A stretch of 64,000 nucleotides of DNA from Stenotrophomonas sp. VV52 (GCF_002893095.1 NZ_PKQQ01000003.1:310001-374000); one strand, 5' to 3'. Shown: positions 17,239 to 26,633, counted from the stretch's first letter. Translations and numbers: made by a program. The notes: generated by a model from the sequence alone, not told the origin.

Positions 17239-18615
17239 TCATTCCCAGCATCGGTCGGCGCGACCCTTGAGGGTCTCGGTACGCGCGCAGTCGCGCGGGG
17301 CAATGCGGCCTTCGGTCAGCTCGGTCTTGCGCTTGCTGCCGTCGGCCGCGCGGGTCAGTTCAAAGCCGTCGTACAGGCGGCCGGTCACCGTGCGGGCTTC
17401 ATAGCGCAGCTGCTGTGGATCGACCGTGAGTACCTGGAACAGCTGGGTATCCTCGCCGACCGGGGCCATGGTCGCGCGCGCCTCGTCCGACAGGCGGTAC
17501 TGCTTGGGACCGGCCACGGTGACCACGTACTGCGGGGTGGCATCGCTGCCTTCGCCGCGACGGCCATAGGTATGGTCGTGGCCCTGCAGGACCAGGTCGA
17601 CGTCGTGGCGACGCACCACCGGCAGCAGTACGTCGCGCAGCTCGGCATTCTCACGGCCTTCGCGCGGCGAGTAGAACGGCTGGTGCAGCAGCACGATGGT
17701 CCAGCGCTGGGTGTTGTCCGTGAGCACCTTGTCCAGCCACTGCGCCTGCGCCTTGGCCGTGCCCAGGTCGAGCGCGGACGTCCCATCGAGCACCACGATG
17801 CGCACGCCCTGATAGTCGAACCAGTAGGTGCTGGTGGAGGCGGCGTCCACGCCATTGCGCGGCAGTGCGAACGTCACCGGCCAGTGCTTGCCCAGTACGC
17901 GGCGTTCCTGCGGGGTGTCTTCAAATTCTTCGAAGTACTCATGGTTTCCGATCGCCGGCGCCACCATGCTTTCCTGCGGCAGCCAGCCGGCGGCGGCGAA
18001 CCACTCGCCCCACTCGCTGTCGTCCTGTCCGTCGCCGCCGCTGACCAGGTCGCCGGCGAACAGCGAAAGCGTCGCGGTAGGGGCCGCCTTGATACCGGCG
18101 CGCAGCACGCGCGAGACGTGGCTCAGGTTCTTGTTCTGGGTGTCGCCGAAGTACAGCAGCGTCAGCGGCTTGTCTGCCGTCCCGGCCGTGCGCAGCTGGT
18201 TCCAGGCACTCCAGGTGCCGTTGCCCTGCACCCGCCACAGATACAGCGTGTCCGGCGCGAGGCCGGTCACGTCTGCACGGTGGTGGTTGGAGGCGCCCAG
18301 CTCGGTGGTGAGCGCGGTGGTCGTCGCGGTCACCCGGGTCACCTTGCCCACGTCCGGCGAGTCGCCGGCCACGACCCACTCCAGCACCGGTGACTTCACC
18401 GTGCCATCGGTGCGCCAGGCCACGCCGAAGCCGCGCGCGGCGTCCTGCGCCGGCGAGGCGACGATGCGGTCCGGGAAACCCGTAGCGGCGTAATGACGGT
18501 TACCCACCGGCACCTGCGTGTTGGGTTCCACCTGGGTCGCGGTTTTGGCCGATGCAGCCCCCGAACACAGCAGCAACGCCAAGCCCAGCGCCTTCACACA
18601 ATCACGCACGGACAT
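17239..18615 (-). CDS. Purple-acid-phosphatase-like metallophosphoesterase, exported
   Basis: This 458-residue protein has a signal peptide (LGLALLLCSGAASA), a fibronectin-like N-terminal domain (GFGVAWRTDG to LYLWRVQGNG) and a calcineurin-like catalytic domain. The five metal-binding blocks appear in order: YFGDTQNKNLSH, LFAGDLVSGG, APAIGNHEYFEEF, TIVLLHQPFYSP and DLVLQGHDHTYGR. This is the purple acid phosphatase arrangement. Its start overlaps the phytase stop (TGATG), and its own end overlaps the first ATGs of the pyrophosphatase gene. It likely removes phosphates from organic esters, including partly dephosphorylated inositol phosphates. Confidence 0.9.
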   Translation of the reverse strand: MSVRDCVKALGLALLLCSGAASAKTATQVEPNTQVPVGNRHYAATGFPDRIVASPAQDAARGFGVAWRTDGTVKSPVLEWVVAGDSPDVGKVTRVTATTTALTTELGASNHHRADVTGLAPDTLYLWRVQGNGTWSAWNQLRTAGTADKPLTLLYFGDTQNKNLSHVSRVLRAGIKAAPTATLSLFAGDLVSGGDGQDDSEWGEWFAAAGWLPQESMVAPAIGNHEYFEEFEDTPQERRVLGKHWPVTFALPRNGVDAASTSTYWFDYQGVRIVVLDGTSALDLGTAKAQAQWLDKVLTDNTQRWTIVLLHQPFYSPREGRENAELRDVLLPVVRRHDVDLVLQGHDHTYGRRGEGSDATPQYVVTVAGPKQYRLSDEARATMAPVGEDTQLFQVLTVDPQQLRYEARTVTGRLYDGFELTRAADGSKRKTELTEGRIAPRDCARTETLKGRADRCWE

Positions 18616-19730
18616 CAGTTTTCACACTCCAGCGGCAAGGACAGTTGCTTGGCCACGCTGGCCCAGTCGAAGGCGACCACACCCTGGTCGTCGTGCACCG
18701 CATACAGCGCGCCGTGTGGGAAGCGTGGCGACGCCGCCATGCTCATCCAGATGCCATCGGTGTTGGCCACCGTGTTGCCCTGGAACGCGCCCACATGCTT
18801 CAACGTGTGGCGGTCGAACAGATGGAACACGCTGCGCTGCTTGCCCTGCTCGGTGGTGATCCACCAGCCGTCCTTGCCGCAGGGGCGCAGCATCACGCCT
18901 TCGGCCTGTGCCTTGAAGGCGTCGCGGCCGAAGGTGGTGCCGGTGAATTTGCCTTCCAGCGTGTAGACCTTGAACTCGCTGGCGTAGCTTTCATCTTCCT
19001 CGGCGATCAGCAGGCGGTCGTTGGCCGGGTCGCCCCAGATCGATTCGACCACGCGCAGCGCGCCGGCTTCGCTGGTGTCGCCGATGCTGGACACCAGCTT
19101 CGCCTGCGCCTTGCCGTCCTGCACCTGCAACGCGTAACGACGCACGCGCTTGTCCAGTTCGGCCAGCGGCGGCAGCACGTCGTTGCCCTGCGCGTCTTCG
19201 CCGGCGTCGTAGGAGTCGGTGACGTACACGTCATAGCCATTGGCCAGTTTGTTGACCCACAGGCCGTACGGCTTGCGCAGGTCATCGGCGGCGAACACGC
19301 CCAGCGGGGTGAAGTCCGGCAGCTGCAGGACCTGCACGCGATGGTTGTCGCGCTCCACGATCAGCACCAGGTCATCGACCACGGCAATGCCGTTGGGCCG
19401 GACGAACTGGCCCGGCGCGGTGCCGGTGCTGCCCACGTCGCGCACGTGCGCGCCGGTCTGGCCGTCGTAGACCACCAGCTTGTCGGTGGCCTTGGCGGTG
19501 GCGATCAGCCACACCTGCCCGTCCGGCGTGGTCCAGCTGGCCGGCGAGTCGATGTTGTCGGCCGGGGTCATCGGGGTCAGGAAGGCCTCGGCCACGGTGG
19601 CCACGGCACGGTTGGTGGTGGTCGCCGTCGCGGCGTCCACCGCCGGTGCGGCCGGGGCCGGTGCCGCCGCGGGCTTGCAGCCGGCCAGCAGCGCCACGGC
19701 CAGCAGGCTGGCGACGGGAGCCGCGCGCAT
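18615..19730 (-). CDS. Beta-propeller phytase, lipoprotein
   Basis: This 371-residue protein has a lipobox (LLAGCKPAA, Cys near residue 18), an Ala/Pro linker to about residue 40 and then a six-bladed propeller typical of alkaline calcium-dependent phytases. Recognisable parts are DNIDSPASW, IATAKATDKLVVYD, RPNGIAVVDDLVLIVERDN, YGLWVN, DRLLIAEEDESY and the C-terminal NTDGIWMSMAASPRFPHGALYAVHDDQGVVAFDW. It would release phosphate from phytate at the cell surface. ATG at 19730 overlaps the TonB receptor stop as TGATG, so the genes are coupled; a GTG one codon upstream is possible. Confidence 0.9.
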   Translation of the reverse strand: MRAAPVASLLAVALLAGCKPAAAPAPAAPAVDAATATTTNRAVATVAEAFLTPMTPADNIDSPASWTTPDGQVWLIATAKATDKLVVYDGQTGAHVRDVGSTGTAPGQFVRPNGIAVVDDLVLIVERDNHRVQVLQLPDFTPLGVFAADDLRKPYGLWVNKLANGYDVYVTDSYDAGEDAQGNDVLPPLAELDKRVRRYALQVQDGKAQAKLVSSIGDTSEAGALRVVESIWGDPANDRLLIAEEDESYASEFKVYTLEGKFTGTTFGRDAFKAQAEGVMLRPCGKDGWWITTEQGKQRSVFHLFDRHTLKHVGAFQGNTVANTDGIWMSMAASPRFPHGALYAVHDDQGVVAFDWASVAKQLSLPLECEN

Positions 19731-22279
19731 CACAGCGCCACCTTCAGGCCCAGTGCGTAGGTGCGGCCATACTCTTCGTTCTGCAGGGTGCGCGAACGCA
19801 CGCCCTGGTAAAGCTCCAGCGGCTTGTCGAGCAGGTTCTGCGCTTCGAAATAGACGCTCACGTTGTCGGTGATCTTGTAGTCCAGGCTGAAGTCGAGCTG
19901 GGTGTTGGGTGCCACGAAGATATCGTAGGCGCCGCTGTCCCCGAGCGTATCCAGGTACTCGCTGCGGTACACCGCGGCCAGGCGGGTGCTGAACCCTTCC
20001 TTTTCATACCCCAGGTGCGCGCTGTACACGTGCTTCGAGGCGCGCGGCAGGGTGAAATCCTCGTCGGCACGCCCGTCCAGGCCCGGGTCGAAGTCGGTGT
20101 CGAGCCAGGTGCCGCTGGCGCCGACCAGCAGGCCGTCCCAGCCCGCCGGCAGGAAGCTCAGCTGCTGCTGCCAGTTGAATTCGGCGCCGTAGACCTTGGC
20201 GGTGTCGCCGTTGATCACGCGGGTGACTTCGAAGCCCGGGTACTCCGGGTCGCTGTCGCTGACGGTGTTGACGATGTAGCCGTCGATGCTCTTGTGGAAC
20301 AGGCCCAGCGAGACGATGCCGGTGCTGCCGATGTAGTGCTCCAGCGACAGGTCCAGGTTCTTCGATTCGTACGGGTCCAGCTCGGGATTGCCGATCCGCA
20401 CTTCCTCATCGCCGCGGTTGTAGCCGATGCGCGGTGCGATGTCGCCGAAGGACGGACGCGAGACGGTCTTGTTGGCGGCCGCGCGCAGCACCCAGTCGCT
20501 GCCGGCGTCATAGCGCAGGTGCAGGCCGGGCAGCACGTTGGTGTAGCTGCGGTCGGCAGTGAGCGGGGTAACGGTGTAGCTGCGGCCATTGGCGGCCACG
20601 TCCACCTGGTTGCCGGTCGCCTGGAACTGGGTGTTCTCCACGCGCACGCCGCCGATCACGCGCAGGTTGCCGATGTCCCACGTGCCCATGGCGTAGGTGG
20701 CGAAGATGTCTTCGCTGGCGGTGTAGTCCTCTTCCAGCGAGGTCATCGCGTTGGCACCGACGTCCTGCGGACGGGCGCTGTACTGGCTGCCGAACTGCGC
20801 CCAGTAGCGGCGCATCGCGTCCGAGCTCATGCCCTGGCCGAGGCTGCCGCCGCGGTGGTCGGGGCTGGAGGTGGTCCAGTCGGACAGGGCCACGTCCGGC
20901 CCGACCCGCAGTTCGCGCTCGTCGGTATCGACGTCGCGGTCGCGCCAGCGGCCGAGCAGGCCGAACTTGTAGCTGCTGTTGTCGCCGTCGAAGCGGATGT
21001 TGACCTGTGCGCTGTGTTCCTTGTCGTCCACGCGCTTGGGCGAGAGCACGAAGCGGTCGAAGTCGTAGTTGCCGTTGTCCATCCAGCTTGCATCGCTGAG
21101 CGTGTAGCGCGGGATGCCGCTGTTCTGGTCCACGGTGGCGGCCAGGTCGTCGCCGTTGTACTCGAAGCGCGCTTCCATTTCGTCGTTGACGCGCTCTTCG
21201 GTGCGGGTATAGCCGACCTTGTAGTCGAGCACCGCGTTGGTCAGGCGGTTCTCACCGCCCAGGCTCGCCGCGAAGGTGTTCTCTTCCTTGGTGCGGTAGC
21301 GCATGCGCTTCTGGATGGCATCAGCCGGCAGGTCATCGACCCGGAACTGGTTGTTGCCCAGTGCGGTGACCTCGCCGTCGCCGAAGTTGAAGATGGCGCG
21401 CTGGCGGGTTTCGGCATCGTCGAACTGGCTGTAGAGCGTGCGCAGGTAGTACTGGCTGTCTTCGCTGGGGCGCCAGTCGAAGTTGAGGTTGGCGCCGATG
21501 CGCTTGCGCTCGATCTCGTACTTGCGGTGCTGCAGGCTGGTGGCGAACAGATCGTCCTCGCTGCCGCCGTCGAACTCACCGTACTCGACTTCGGTGTTGT
21601 CGGACTCAAACTTGCGGTTCTGGTAGTTCACGCCCAGCGCCACGCCGAAGGTATCGGCGAACACTTCGCTGTAGTTGAACGCGGCCTTCGGGCTGGTGTG
21701 GCCGGACAGGTCCTGGTGGCTGGCTTCGATCTTGCCGCGCAGGCTGCGACCGTCGCGGTCGAAGGCCGACGCCGACTCGACCAGGATCGCGCCGCCGATG
21801 GCATCGCCGGGCATGTCCGGAGTGGGCGACTTGACCACGCGCAGGCGCTCGGTGGAGTCGGAGGGGATCACATCCAGCGGCGCGGCGCGGCTGGAGTCTT
21901 CCGGGGTACCGACCGAGACGCCGTCGATGCTGACGCTGTTGAGGTTGGCGTCCAGGCCGCGCACCACCACGAAGCGGCCTTCGCCCTGGTCGCGGGTGAC
22001 GCTCACGCCCGGCAGGCGCTGCAGCGACTCGGCCACGTTCTTGTCGGGATAGACGCCCATGGAATCGGACGACACCGCGTCCTGGATCGCGTCGCTGCTG
22101 CGCTTGAGGTCGACGGCGCGGGTCTGCGATTCCAGCTGCGGACGGACTTCCACGCGGTCCAGTTCGGTGGCCGCCGCAGCGCCGGCGAGCTCCCCGCTCG
22201 CGGCGGCCACGGCGGGCGCGGTGGACAGGACGAGCAACGACAGGCGGATGGCCAGGCCCAGCGGCGATTTGTTCTGCAC
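19730..22279 (-). CDS. TonB-dependent receptor of the phytase operon
   Basis: This 849-residue outer membrane receptor has a signal peptide, a plug domain (DAVSSDSMGVYPDKNVAESLQ, then LPGVSVTRDQGEGRFVVVRG and IGGAILVESAS, residues 65-190) and a 22-strand barrel ending in YGRTYALGLKVAL, with the usual C-terminal aromatic-rich strand. The variant NVAESLQRLPGVS with RGLDANLNSVSIDG is typical of receptors for organic ligands rather than siderophores. As first gene before phytase it is a candidate importer of phytate or its breakdown products. No upstream sigma or anti-sigma gene is present. Confidence 0.9.
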   Translation of the reverse strand: MQNKSPLGLAIRLSLLVLSTAPAVAAASGELAGAAAATELDRVEVRPQLESQTRAVDLKRSSDAIQDAVSSDSMGVYPDKNVAESLQRLPGVSVTRDQGEGRFVVVRGLDANLNSVSIDGVSVGTPEDSSRAAPLDVIPSDSTERLRVVKSPTPDMPGDAIGGAILVESASAFDRDGRSLRGKIEASHQDLSGHTSPKAAFNYSEVFADTFGVALGVNYQNRKFESDNTEVEYGEFDGGSEDDLFATSLQHRKYEIERKRIGANLNFDWRPSEDSQYYLRTLYSQFDDAETRQRAIFNFGDGEVTALGNNQFRVDDLPADAIQKRMRYRTKEENTFAASLGGENRLTNAVLDYKVGYTRTEERVNDEMEARFEYNGDDLAATVDQNSGIPRYTLSDASWMDNGNYDFDRFVLSPKRVDDKEHSAQVNIRFDGDNSSYKFGLLGRWRDRDVDTDERELRVGPDVALSDWTTSSPDHRGGSLGQGMSSDAMRRYWAQFGSQYSARPQDVGANAMTSLEEDYTASEDIFATYAMGTWDIGNLRVIGGVRVENTQFQATGNQVDVAANGRSYTVTPLTADRSYTNVLPGLHLRYDAGSDWVLRAAANKTVSRPSFGDIAPRIGYNRGDEEVRIGNPELDPYESKNLDLSLEHYIGSTGIVSLGLFHKSIDGYIVNTVSDSDPEYPGFEVTRVINGDTAKVYGAEFNWQQQLSFLPAGWDGLLVGASGTWLDTDFDPGLDGRADEDFTLPRASKHVYSAHLGYEKEGFSTRLAAVYRSEYLDTLGDSGAYDIFVAPNTQLDFSLDYKITDNVSVYFEAQNLLDKPLELYQGVRSRTLQNEEYGRTYALGLKVAL

Positions 22280-22436
22280 GAGATCCCCAACGGTGTAAAG
22301 ATTGGGTCAGCACGGTATGTCCGCGAGGTTTCATGAACGTGACACCGGTGGTGATTTCGCGTCGCGGCAGTCGCCTCTGGCCGGGTACGGGGCGGCTGCG
22401 GCAAAATGGCGTCCTCCCCGTTTTGCTGGCATTCCC

Positions 22437-23072
22437 ATGAAAATCGTCGAAGTTCGCCACCCGCTGGTGCAGCACAAGATCGGCCTGATGCGCGACGCGT
22501 CCCTGAGCACCAAGGACTTCCGCGAACTGGCCAACGAGCTGGGCGGCCTGCTCGCCTACGAGGCCACCGCCGACCTGGACACCGAAGCCCACACCCTTCC
22601 GGGCTGGGCCGGCCCGGTCACGGTGCAGCGCATCGCAGGCGCCAAGATCACCGTGGTGCCGATCCTGCGTGCGGGGCTGGGCATGCTGAGCGGCGTGCTG
22701 TCGCTGATCCCGGCGGCGCGGGTCAGCGTGGTCGGCCTGCAGCGCGACGAGGAAACCCTGCAGCCGGTGCCGTACTTCGAGCGGCTGACCGGCCGCCTGG
22801 AAGAGCGCGACGCGCTGATCCTTGACCCGATGCTGGCCACCGGCGGCACCCTGATCGCGACCATCGACATGCTCAAGCGTGCCGGCGCGCGGCGGATCAA
22901 GGGCATTTTCCTGGTGGCAGCCCCGGAAGGCATTGCTGCGGTGCAGGCGGCGCACCCGGACGTGGAGATCTTCACGGCGGCGATCGACGAGCGGCTCAAT
23001 GAGCGCGGCTACATCCTGCCGGGGCTTGGCGATGCCGGCGACCGCATCTTCGGGACCCGCGTGGTCGGCTGA
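22437..23072 (+). CDS. upp: Uracil phosphoribosyltransferase
   Basis: This 211-residue protein makes UMP from uracil and PRPP in pyrimidine salvage. It begins [19 protein letters not shown] and has the PRPP-binding signature [18 protein letters not shown] (about residues 130-147), the phosphate-binding [10 protein letters not shown] and the uracil-binding C-terminus [16 protein letters not shown]. Its length is the family norm (208-210). It is divergent from the TonB receptor and convergent with the metallo-beta-lactamase-fold gene. Confidence 0.97.
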   Translation: MKIVEVRHPLVQHKIGLMRDASLSTKDFRELANELGGLLAYEATADLDTEAHTLPGWAGPVTVQRIAGAKITVVPILRAGLGMLSGVLSLIPAARVSVVGLQRDEETLQPVPYFERLTGRLEERDALILDPMLATGGTLIATIDMLKRAGARRIKGIFLVAAPEGIAAVQAAHPDVEIFTAAIDERLNERGYILPGLGDAGDRIFGTRVVG

Positions 23073-23110
23073 GGCCGGCGTCGATCCGGCATTGCGTGGG
23101 ACACGCAATC

Positions 23111-23998
23111 TCAGGCCAACGCGCGCGCCTTCAACTCACCCTGTTCGTGGGCCGTTCCGAAACGGCCCTTCTCATCGCGGGTCACCTGGGCCAGCGCGAC
23201 CTGCGGGTCGTGGGTAAAGAACAGATGCACGTTGCGAGCCAGCTTGTCTTCCAGGAAGCTGCGCTTTTCGTCGATCAGCAGCTCCGCGTTGCGGTCGTAG
23301 CCCATGGTGATCGGAACATGCACCCATGAGCGCCCGGGAATCAGGTCGGCGCAGAACACCACGCCCCCGCGCGGCTGGCCTTCGACCTGTTCGGGCCCGA
23401 CGATCTCGGCCAGCATCAGCCCCGGCGTATGCCCGTCACTGAAACTGAAACGCACGCTCTCGCCGAGGGTGCGCGAATACGGCCCCTGCACGATCTCCAG
23501 CCGACCGCTGTCCTGCAGCAGCTGCGGCAACTCGGGAATGAAACTGGCGCGGTCACGCGGATGCGGGTGCAGCGCGCGCTCCCAATGTTCGGCACCGACC
23601 AGGAACGTGGCATTCGGGAACAGCAGCTCGGGCCCCCGTCCTTCGCTCCACGGCGCCAGCAGGCCACCGGCGTGATCGAAGTGCAGATGGCTCAGCACCA
23701 CGACGTCGATATCTTCATGCTCGAAGCCGGCTTCGCGCAGCGACTCGATCAGCACATGGCTGGGTTCCTGCACGCCATAGCGATCACGCAGCTTAGGCTC
23801 GAAGAACGCACCAATGCCGGTCTCGAACAGCACCGTCTTGCCGGCCAGCGGACTGGCGAGCAACGCGCGGCAGGCCAGTTCGATCCGGTTGAGATCGTCG
23901 GGCGCCGCCCATTTTTCCCACACCGCGCGCGGCGCATTGCCGAACATCGCGCCGCCATCGAGCTTCTGTGAGTTACCGCGGATCGACCATAGTTTCAT
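23111..23998 (-). CDS. Metallo-beta-lactamase-fold hydrolase
   Basis: This 295-residue cytoplasmic enzyme has the dinuclear zinc motif [10 protein letters not shown] (about residues 103-112), a second His in GAEHWER and FSDGHTPG, an Asp in [10 protein letters not shown] and a late His in [10 protein letters not shown]. The set fits glyoxalase II or lactonase relatives, but the substrate is not visible. It is monocistronic; the region upstream is occupied by two large palindromic elements. Confidence 0.85.
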   Translation of the reverse strand: MKLWSIRGNSQKLDGGAMFGNAPRAVWEKWAAPDDLNRIELACRALLASPLAGKTVLFETGIGAFFEPKLRDRYGVQEPSHVLIESLREAGFEHEDIDVVVLSHLHFDHAGGLLAPWSEGRGPELLFPNATFLVGAEHWERALHPHPRDRASFIPELPQLLQDSGRLEIVQGPYSRTLGESVRFSFSDGHTPGLMLAEIVGPEQVEGQPRGGVVFCADLIPGRSWVHVPITMGYDRNAELLIDEKRSFLEDKLARNVHLFFTHDPQVALAQVTRDEKGRFGTAHEQGELKARALA

Positions 23999-24089
23999 CG
24001 GTAAATTATCCGGCGGTCGGCGTTAATAAATCGCTATGCGCGGGCGTCGCTAGAGCCAGGGCCAGAGCAGCTTCTCCGTGGTACGTGCA

Positions 24090-24204
24090 GGGGCGGCCGC
24101 CGGGCAGCCCCGCTCCGGGACACGCCGCAAGTACGTCCATGTAGGCTGCTAGAAAACATCCATGTTTTCTAGCGTCCCTCCGGGGGCTACCCGGCGGCCG
24201 CCCC
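24090..24204 (+). repeat. Double-hairpin palindromic element, copy A
   Basis: The outer arms GGGGCGGCCGCCGGGCAGCC (from 24090) and its complement ending at 24204 enclose an inner perfect hairpin CTAGAAAACAT-CC-ATGTTTTCTAG (24149-24172). Between left arm and hairpin lies ACGCCGCAAGTACGTCCATG followed by TAGGCTG. It is nearly identical to copy B. Confidence 0.85.
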
Positions 24205-24232
24205 CATACATGGTCGTGTGCGGTGGGAAAAA

Positions 24233-24256
24233 GCAGCCGGGCAGAGCCCGGCGGTA
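24233..24256 (-). repeat. SMAG hairpin
   Basis: The minus strand reads GTACCGCCGGGCTCTGCCCGGCTGC, a GTAG-type unit with a changed head (GTAC), between palindromic copies A and D. Confidence 0.7.
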
Positions 24257-24257
24257 C

Positions 24258-24470
24258 GCGTTTGCCGTGGCCGCCGACAGACTGTCAAAGGGTCGACCGG
24301 GGTCGGTTTGCGGGGGACTCGGCGCCATGGATGGCGTCCGCGTAGCCCCCATGGATGGGTTTACGGCGACCCCGCAAACCGGCACCGGGCGGCCCAAGCC
24401 AGGGAAACCGCGCAAACGACGGCTGTTCGCCTGAATCCAACAACGAGCTGGGCAGAGCCCAGCTCTACCG
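24258..24470 (+). repeat. Composite palindromic element, copy D (with flanks and SMAG)
   Basis: The core palindrome is at about 24291-24395: arms CCGGGGTCGGTTTGCGGGG and CCCCGCAAACCGGCACCGG, inner hairpin GCCATGGATGGC, then CCCATGGATGGGTTTACGGCG. It is flanked on the left by GTGGCCGCCGACAGACTGTC and on the right by CCAGGGAAACC and ACGGCTGTTCGCC, ending in a SMAG hairpin at 24445-24468. Copies E and F have the same order. Confidence 0.8.
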
Positions 24471-24487
24471 GATCGCATGCAATCCAA

Positions 24488-24512
24488 GGAGCCGGCCGGC
24501 GGCCGGCACTAC
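24488..24512 (-). repeat. SMAG hairpin
   Basis: The minus strand reads GTAGTGCCGGCCGCCGGCCGGCTCC, the GTAGTGCCGG subtype. It lies 9 bp downstream of the gamma-glutamyltransferase stop codon. Confidence 0.8.
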
Positions 24513-24521
24513 GCGTGGTGG

Positions 24522-26258
24522 TCAGTTCGTCTTGGAGATTGCACCGCTGCCTACCGGATTGCGCGGGTCGCTGCCGACGCTGAGGACATTGCTGCGGCGG
24601 TTCCATTCGACCGTCTGCAGGTTGCCCCAGACGTGGCTGGAGCCGCGGCCGCCTGCCGCGCTGTTGCCCGGCAGGTCGATCTTGTGGCCCATCGCCTGCA
24701 GCTGCTTGATCGTCGCCTCGTCGAACGCGTTGCTTTCCGCCTCGATCACGTCCGGCAGCCACTGGTGGTGGAAGCGCGGCAGCGCCGCCACCTGCTGCGC
24801 GTCCAGCCCGTCGTCATAGCCCAGCACCCCCAACAGCACCATCGTGATGATCCGACTGCCGCCCGGCGTGCCCAGCACCACTACCTTGTCAGCCGACTCC
24901 ATGAACGTCGGCGTCATCGAACTCAGCATCCGCTTGCCCGGCTTCGGCGCATTCGCCGCGTAGCCCATCACCCCGAACGCATTCGGCGTGCCCGGCTTCA
25001 GCGCGAAATCGTCCATCTCATTGTTCAGCAGCACCCCCGTGCCCGACGGAATCAGGCCCGACCCGTACAACAGGTTCACCGTCTGCGTCGCCCCCACCCG
25101 GTTGCCCTCGCCATCGATGATCGAGAAATGCGTCGTCTCGTCATCTTCCAGCGGCGTCGGATTCCCCGACAGCAGATCGCTCGGCGTCGCCTTCTCCGGA
25201 TGGATCGTCGCACGCAGACCCTGCGCGTAATCTCGGCTGGTCAGCACCTTCTGCGGAATCTGCACGAAGTCCGGGTCGCCCAGGAAGAACGTACGGTCAC
25301 GGAACGCACGGCGCATCGACTCCACCACCAGGTGCGTCCGGTGCGCCGGATCCATCGACTTCAGGTCCCAGCCTTCCAGGATCTGCAGCATCGACGCCAG
25401 CGCGATCCCGCCCGACGACGGCGGCGACGCCGTGGTCACCTTCCAGTCCCGGTAATTGAACACGATCGGCTCGCGCTGCTTGACCCGGTAGCCCGCCAGC
25501 TCGTCCGCCGTCCACTTGCCACCGGCCTGCTTCACACCCGCCAGCAGCAGCTTGCCGGTCTGGCCCTTGTAGAAACCATCGAATCCGCCGGCCGCCAGCC
25601 GCTCCAGCGTCTGCGCCAGTTCCGGCTGCTTGAATACATCGCCCTCGGCAATCGGCTTGCCGTTGCGCAGGTACACCTCCCGCGTACCCGGGAAACGCTC
25701 CATCACCTCACGGCGCGACGCATAGCCCTTGGCCATGCGCGCATATACCGGGAAGCCCTCGCGCGCGATCCGGATCGCCGGTGCCAGCGAATCCTTCAGC
25801 GGCAGCGTGCCGTGCTTCGCAGACAGCTCCACCAGCGCCGCTGGCAGGCCCGGAATGCCGGCCGACCACGGCCCGTTCACCGAACGGTCGCGGTCCAGCT
25901 CGCCCTGCTTGTCCAGGAATGCTTCCGGCGTGGCCGCAGCAGGCGCCGTCTCGCGCGCGTCCAGCATCACGTCCTTGCCGGTCCGCGCATCGTGCAGCAG
26001 GAAGAACCCGCCACCGCCCAGCCCCGAACTGATCGGTTCCACCACCGCCAGCGTCGACGACACCGCCACCGCCGCATCGAACGCATTGCCGCCCTTGGCC
26101 AGGATCTCCATCCCCGCCTCCGTGGCGAGGTGATGGCCACTGGCGATCGCCGCGCCATCCGGGTGGGTGGCCAGCGGCGCCTTTGCAGGCTCAGCGGCCC
26201 AGAGCGCAGGGGTCCACAGCAGGACCAGCAACAACCAGCGACGCGACGGCTTTTTCAT
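24522..26258 (-). CDS. ggt: Gamma-glutamyltransferase, exported
   Basis: This 578-residue Ntn-hydrolase proenzyme cleaves gamma-glutamyl bonds of glutathione in the periplasm. After a signal peptide (RWLLLVLLWTPALWAAEP) come HLATEAGMEILAKGGNAFDAA, SGLGGGGFFLLHD and the autoprocessing site DDETTHFSIID, where the Thr becomes the new N-terminal nucleophile of the small subunit. GSRIITMVL and PRFHHQWLPD close the small subunit. The start at 26258 overlaps the ferredoxin stop as ATGA. The middle of the gene strongly prefers G-ending codons. Confidence 0.95.
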   Translation of the reverse strand: MKKPSRRWLLLVLLWTPALWAAEPAKAPLATHPDGAAIASGHHLATEAGMEILAKGGNAFDAAVAVSSTLAVVEPISSGLGGGGFFLLHDARTGKDVMLDARETAPAAATPEAFLDKQGELDRDRSVNGPWSAGIPGLPAALVELSAKHGTLPLKDSLAPAIRIAREGFPVYARMAKGYASRREVMERFPGTREVYLRNGKPIAEGDVFKQPELAQTLERLAAGGFDGFYKGQTGKLLLAGVKQAGGKWTADELAGYRVKQREPIVFNYRDWKVTTASPPSSGGIALASMLQILEGWDLKSMDPAHRTHLVVESMRRAFRDRTFFLGDPDFVQIPQKVLTSRDYAQGLRATIHPEKATPSDLLSGNPTPLEDDETTHFSIIDGEGNRVGATQTVNLLYGSGLIPSGTGVLLNNEMDDFALKPGTPNAFGVMGYAANAPKPGKRMLSSMTPTFMESADKVVVLGTPGGSRIITMVLLGVLGYDDGLDAQQVAALPRFHHQWLPDVIEAESNAFDEATIKQLQAMGHKIDLPGNSAAGGRGSSHVWGNLQTVEWNRRSNVLSVGSDPRNPVGSGAISKTN

Positions 26259-26536
26259 TCGGGGGAAGACTCCGCATACAGTTCGGGATGATCGCGCTGC
26301 AGCCCATGCAACTTGGCCAGCAACGCCTCCTGGGTTTCCGGAATGTCCGGATCGGGATCGATGCATTCCACCGGGCACACGACCACGCATTGCGGTTCGT
26401 CGAAATGCCCCACGCATTCGGTGCAGCGTGCAGGGTCGATCACGTAGATGGTTTCACCCATCGAAATGGCCTGGTTGGGACAGGCCGGCTCGCATACGTC
26501 GCAGTTGACGCAGAGCTCATTGATTTTCAGCGACAT
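26255..26536 (-). CDS. YfhL-like 2[4Fe-4S] ferredoxin
   Basis: This 93-residue ferredoxin starts MSLKINELCVNCDVCEPACP, giving the first CxxCxxCxxxC cluster motif. The second motif is split: CTECVGHFDEPQCVVVCP, with the longer spacing typical of the YfhL/Alvin type of bacterial ferredoxin. ATG at 26536 has GGAG 7 nt upstream. Its stop overlaps the ggt start (ATGA). The redox partner is not identifiable here, and the pairing with an exported enzyme is unexplained. Confidence 0.92.
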   Translation of the reverse strand: MSLKINELCVNCDVCEPACPNQAISMGETIYVIDPARCTECVGHFDEPQCVVVCPVECIDPDPDIPETQEALLAKLHGLQRDHPELYAESSPE

Positions 26537-26560
26537 GGCGTTACTCCACGCCAGTGCCGG

Positions 26561-26596
26561 CAAAGGGAAAGCGGCGCCCCCTCGCAGGGACGCCGC
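26561..26596 (-). terminator. Probable terminator of the 163-residue lipoprotein gene
   Basis: On the minus strand GCGGCG...CGCCGC (26571-26596, with inner CCC/GGG pairs) is followed by TTTCCCTTT. The U tract is weak. Confidence 0.45.
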
Positions 26597-26633
26597 CCGG
26601 GCCGCGCACAGGGCGCGGCCGCCATGGCACGGC

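Noticed and set aside
19646..22336. 896-codon plus-strand frame opposite the TonB receptor
   Set aside because: It is the mirror frame of a clear receptor gene and has the repetitive Val/Ala/Asp/Gly make-up of antisense frames.
22328..22347. Possible Pho box before the TonB receptor (minus strand TGTCAC-N4-ATGAAAC)
   Set aside because: Only loosely similar to the two 7-bp repeats of a Pho box, so it is not reported as a feature although phosphate control would make sense.
24149..24487. Short open frames across palindromic copies A and D
   Set aside because: Start codons lie in the hairpins (the ATG of CATCCATG), there is no ribosome binding site, and similar peptides would arise from every copy of the repeat.
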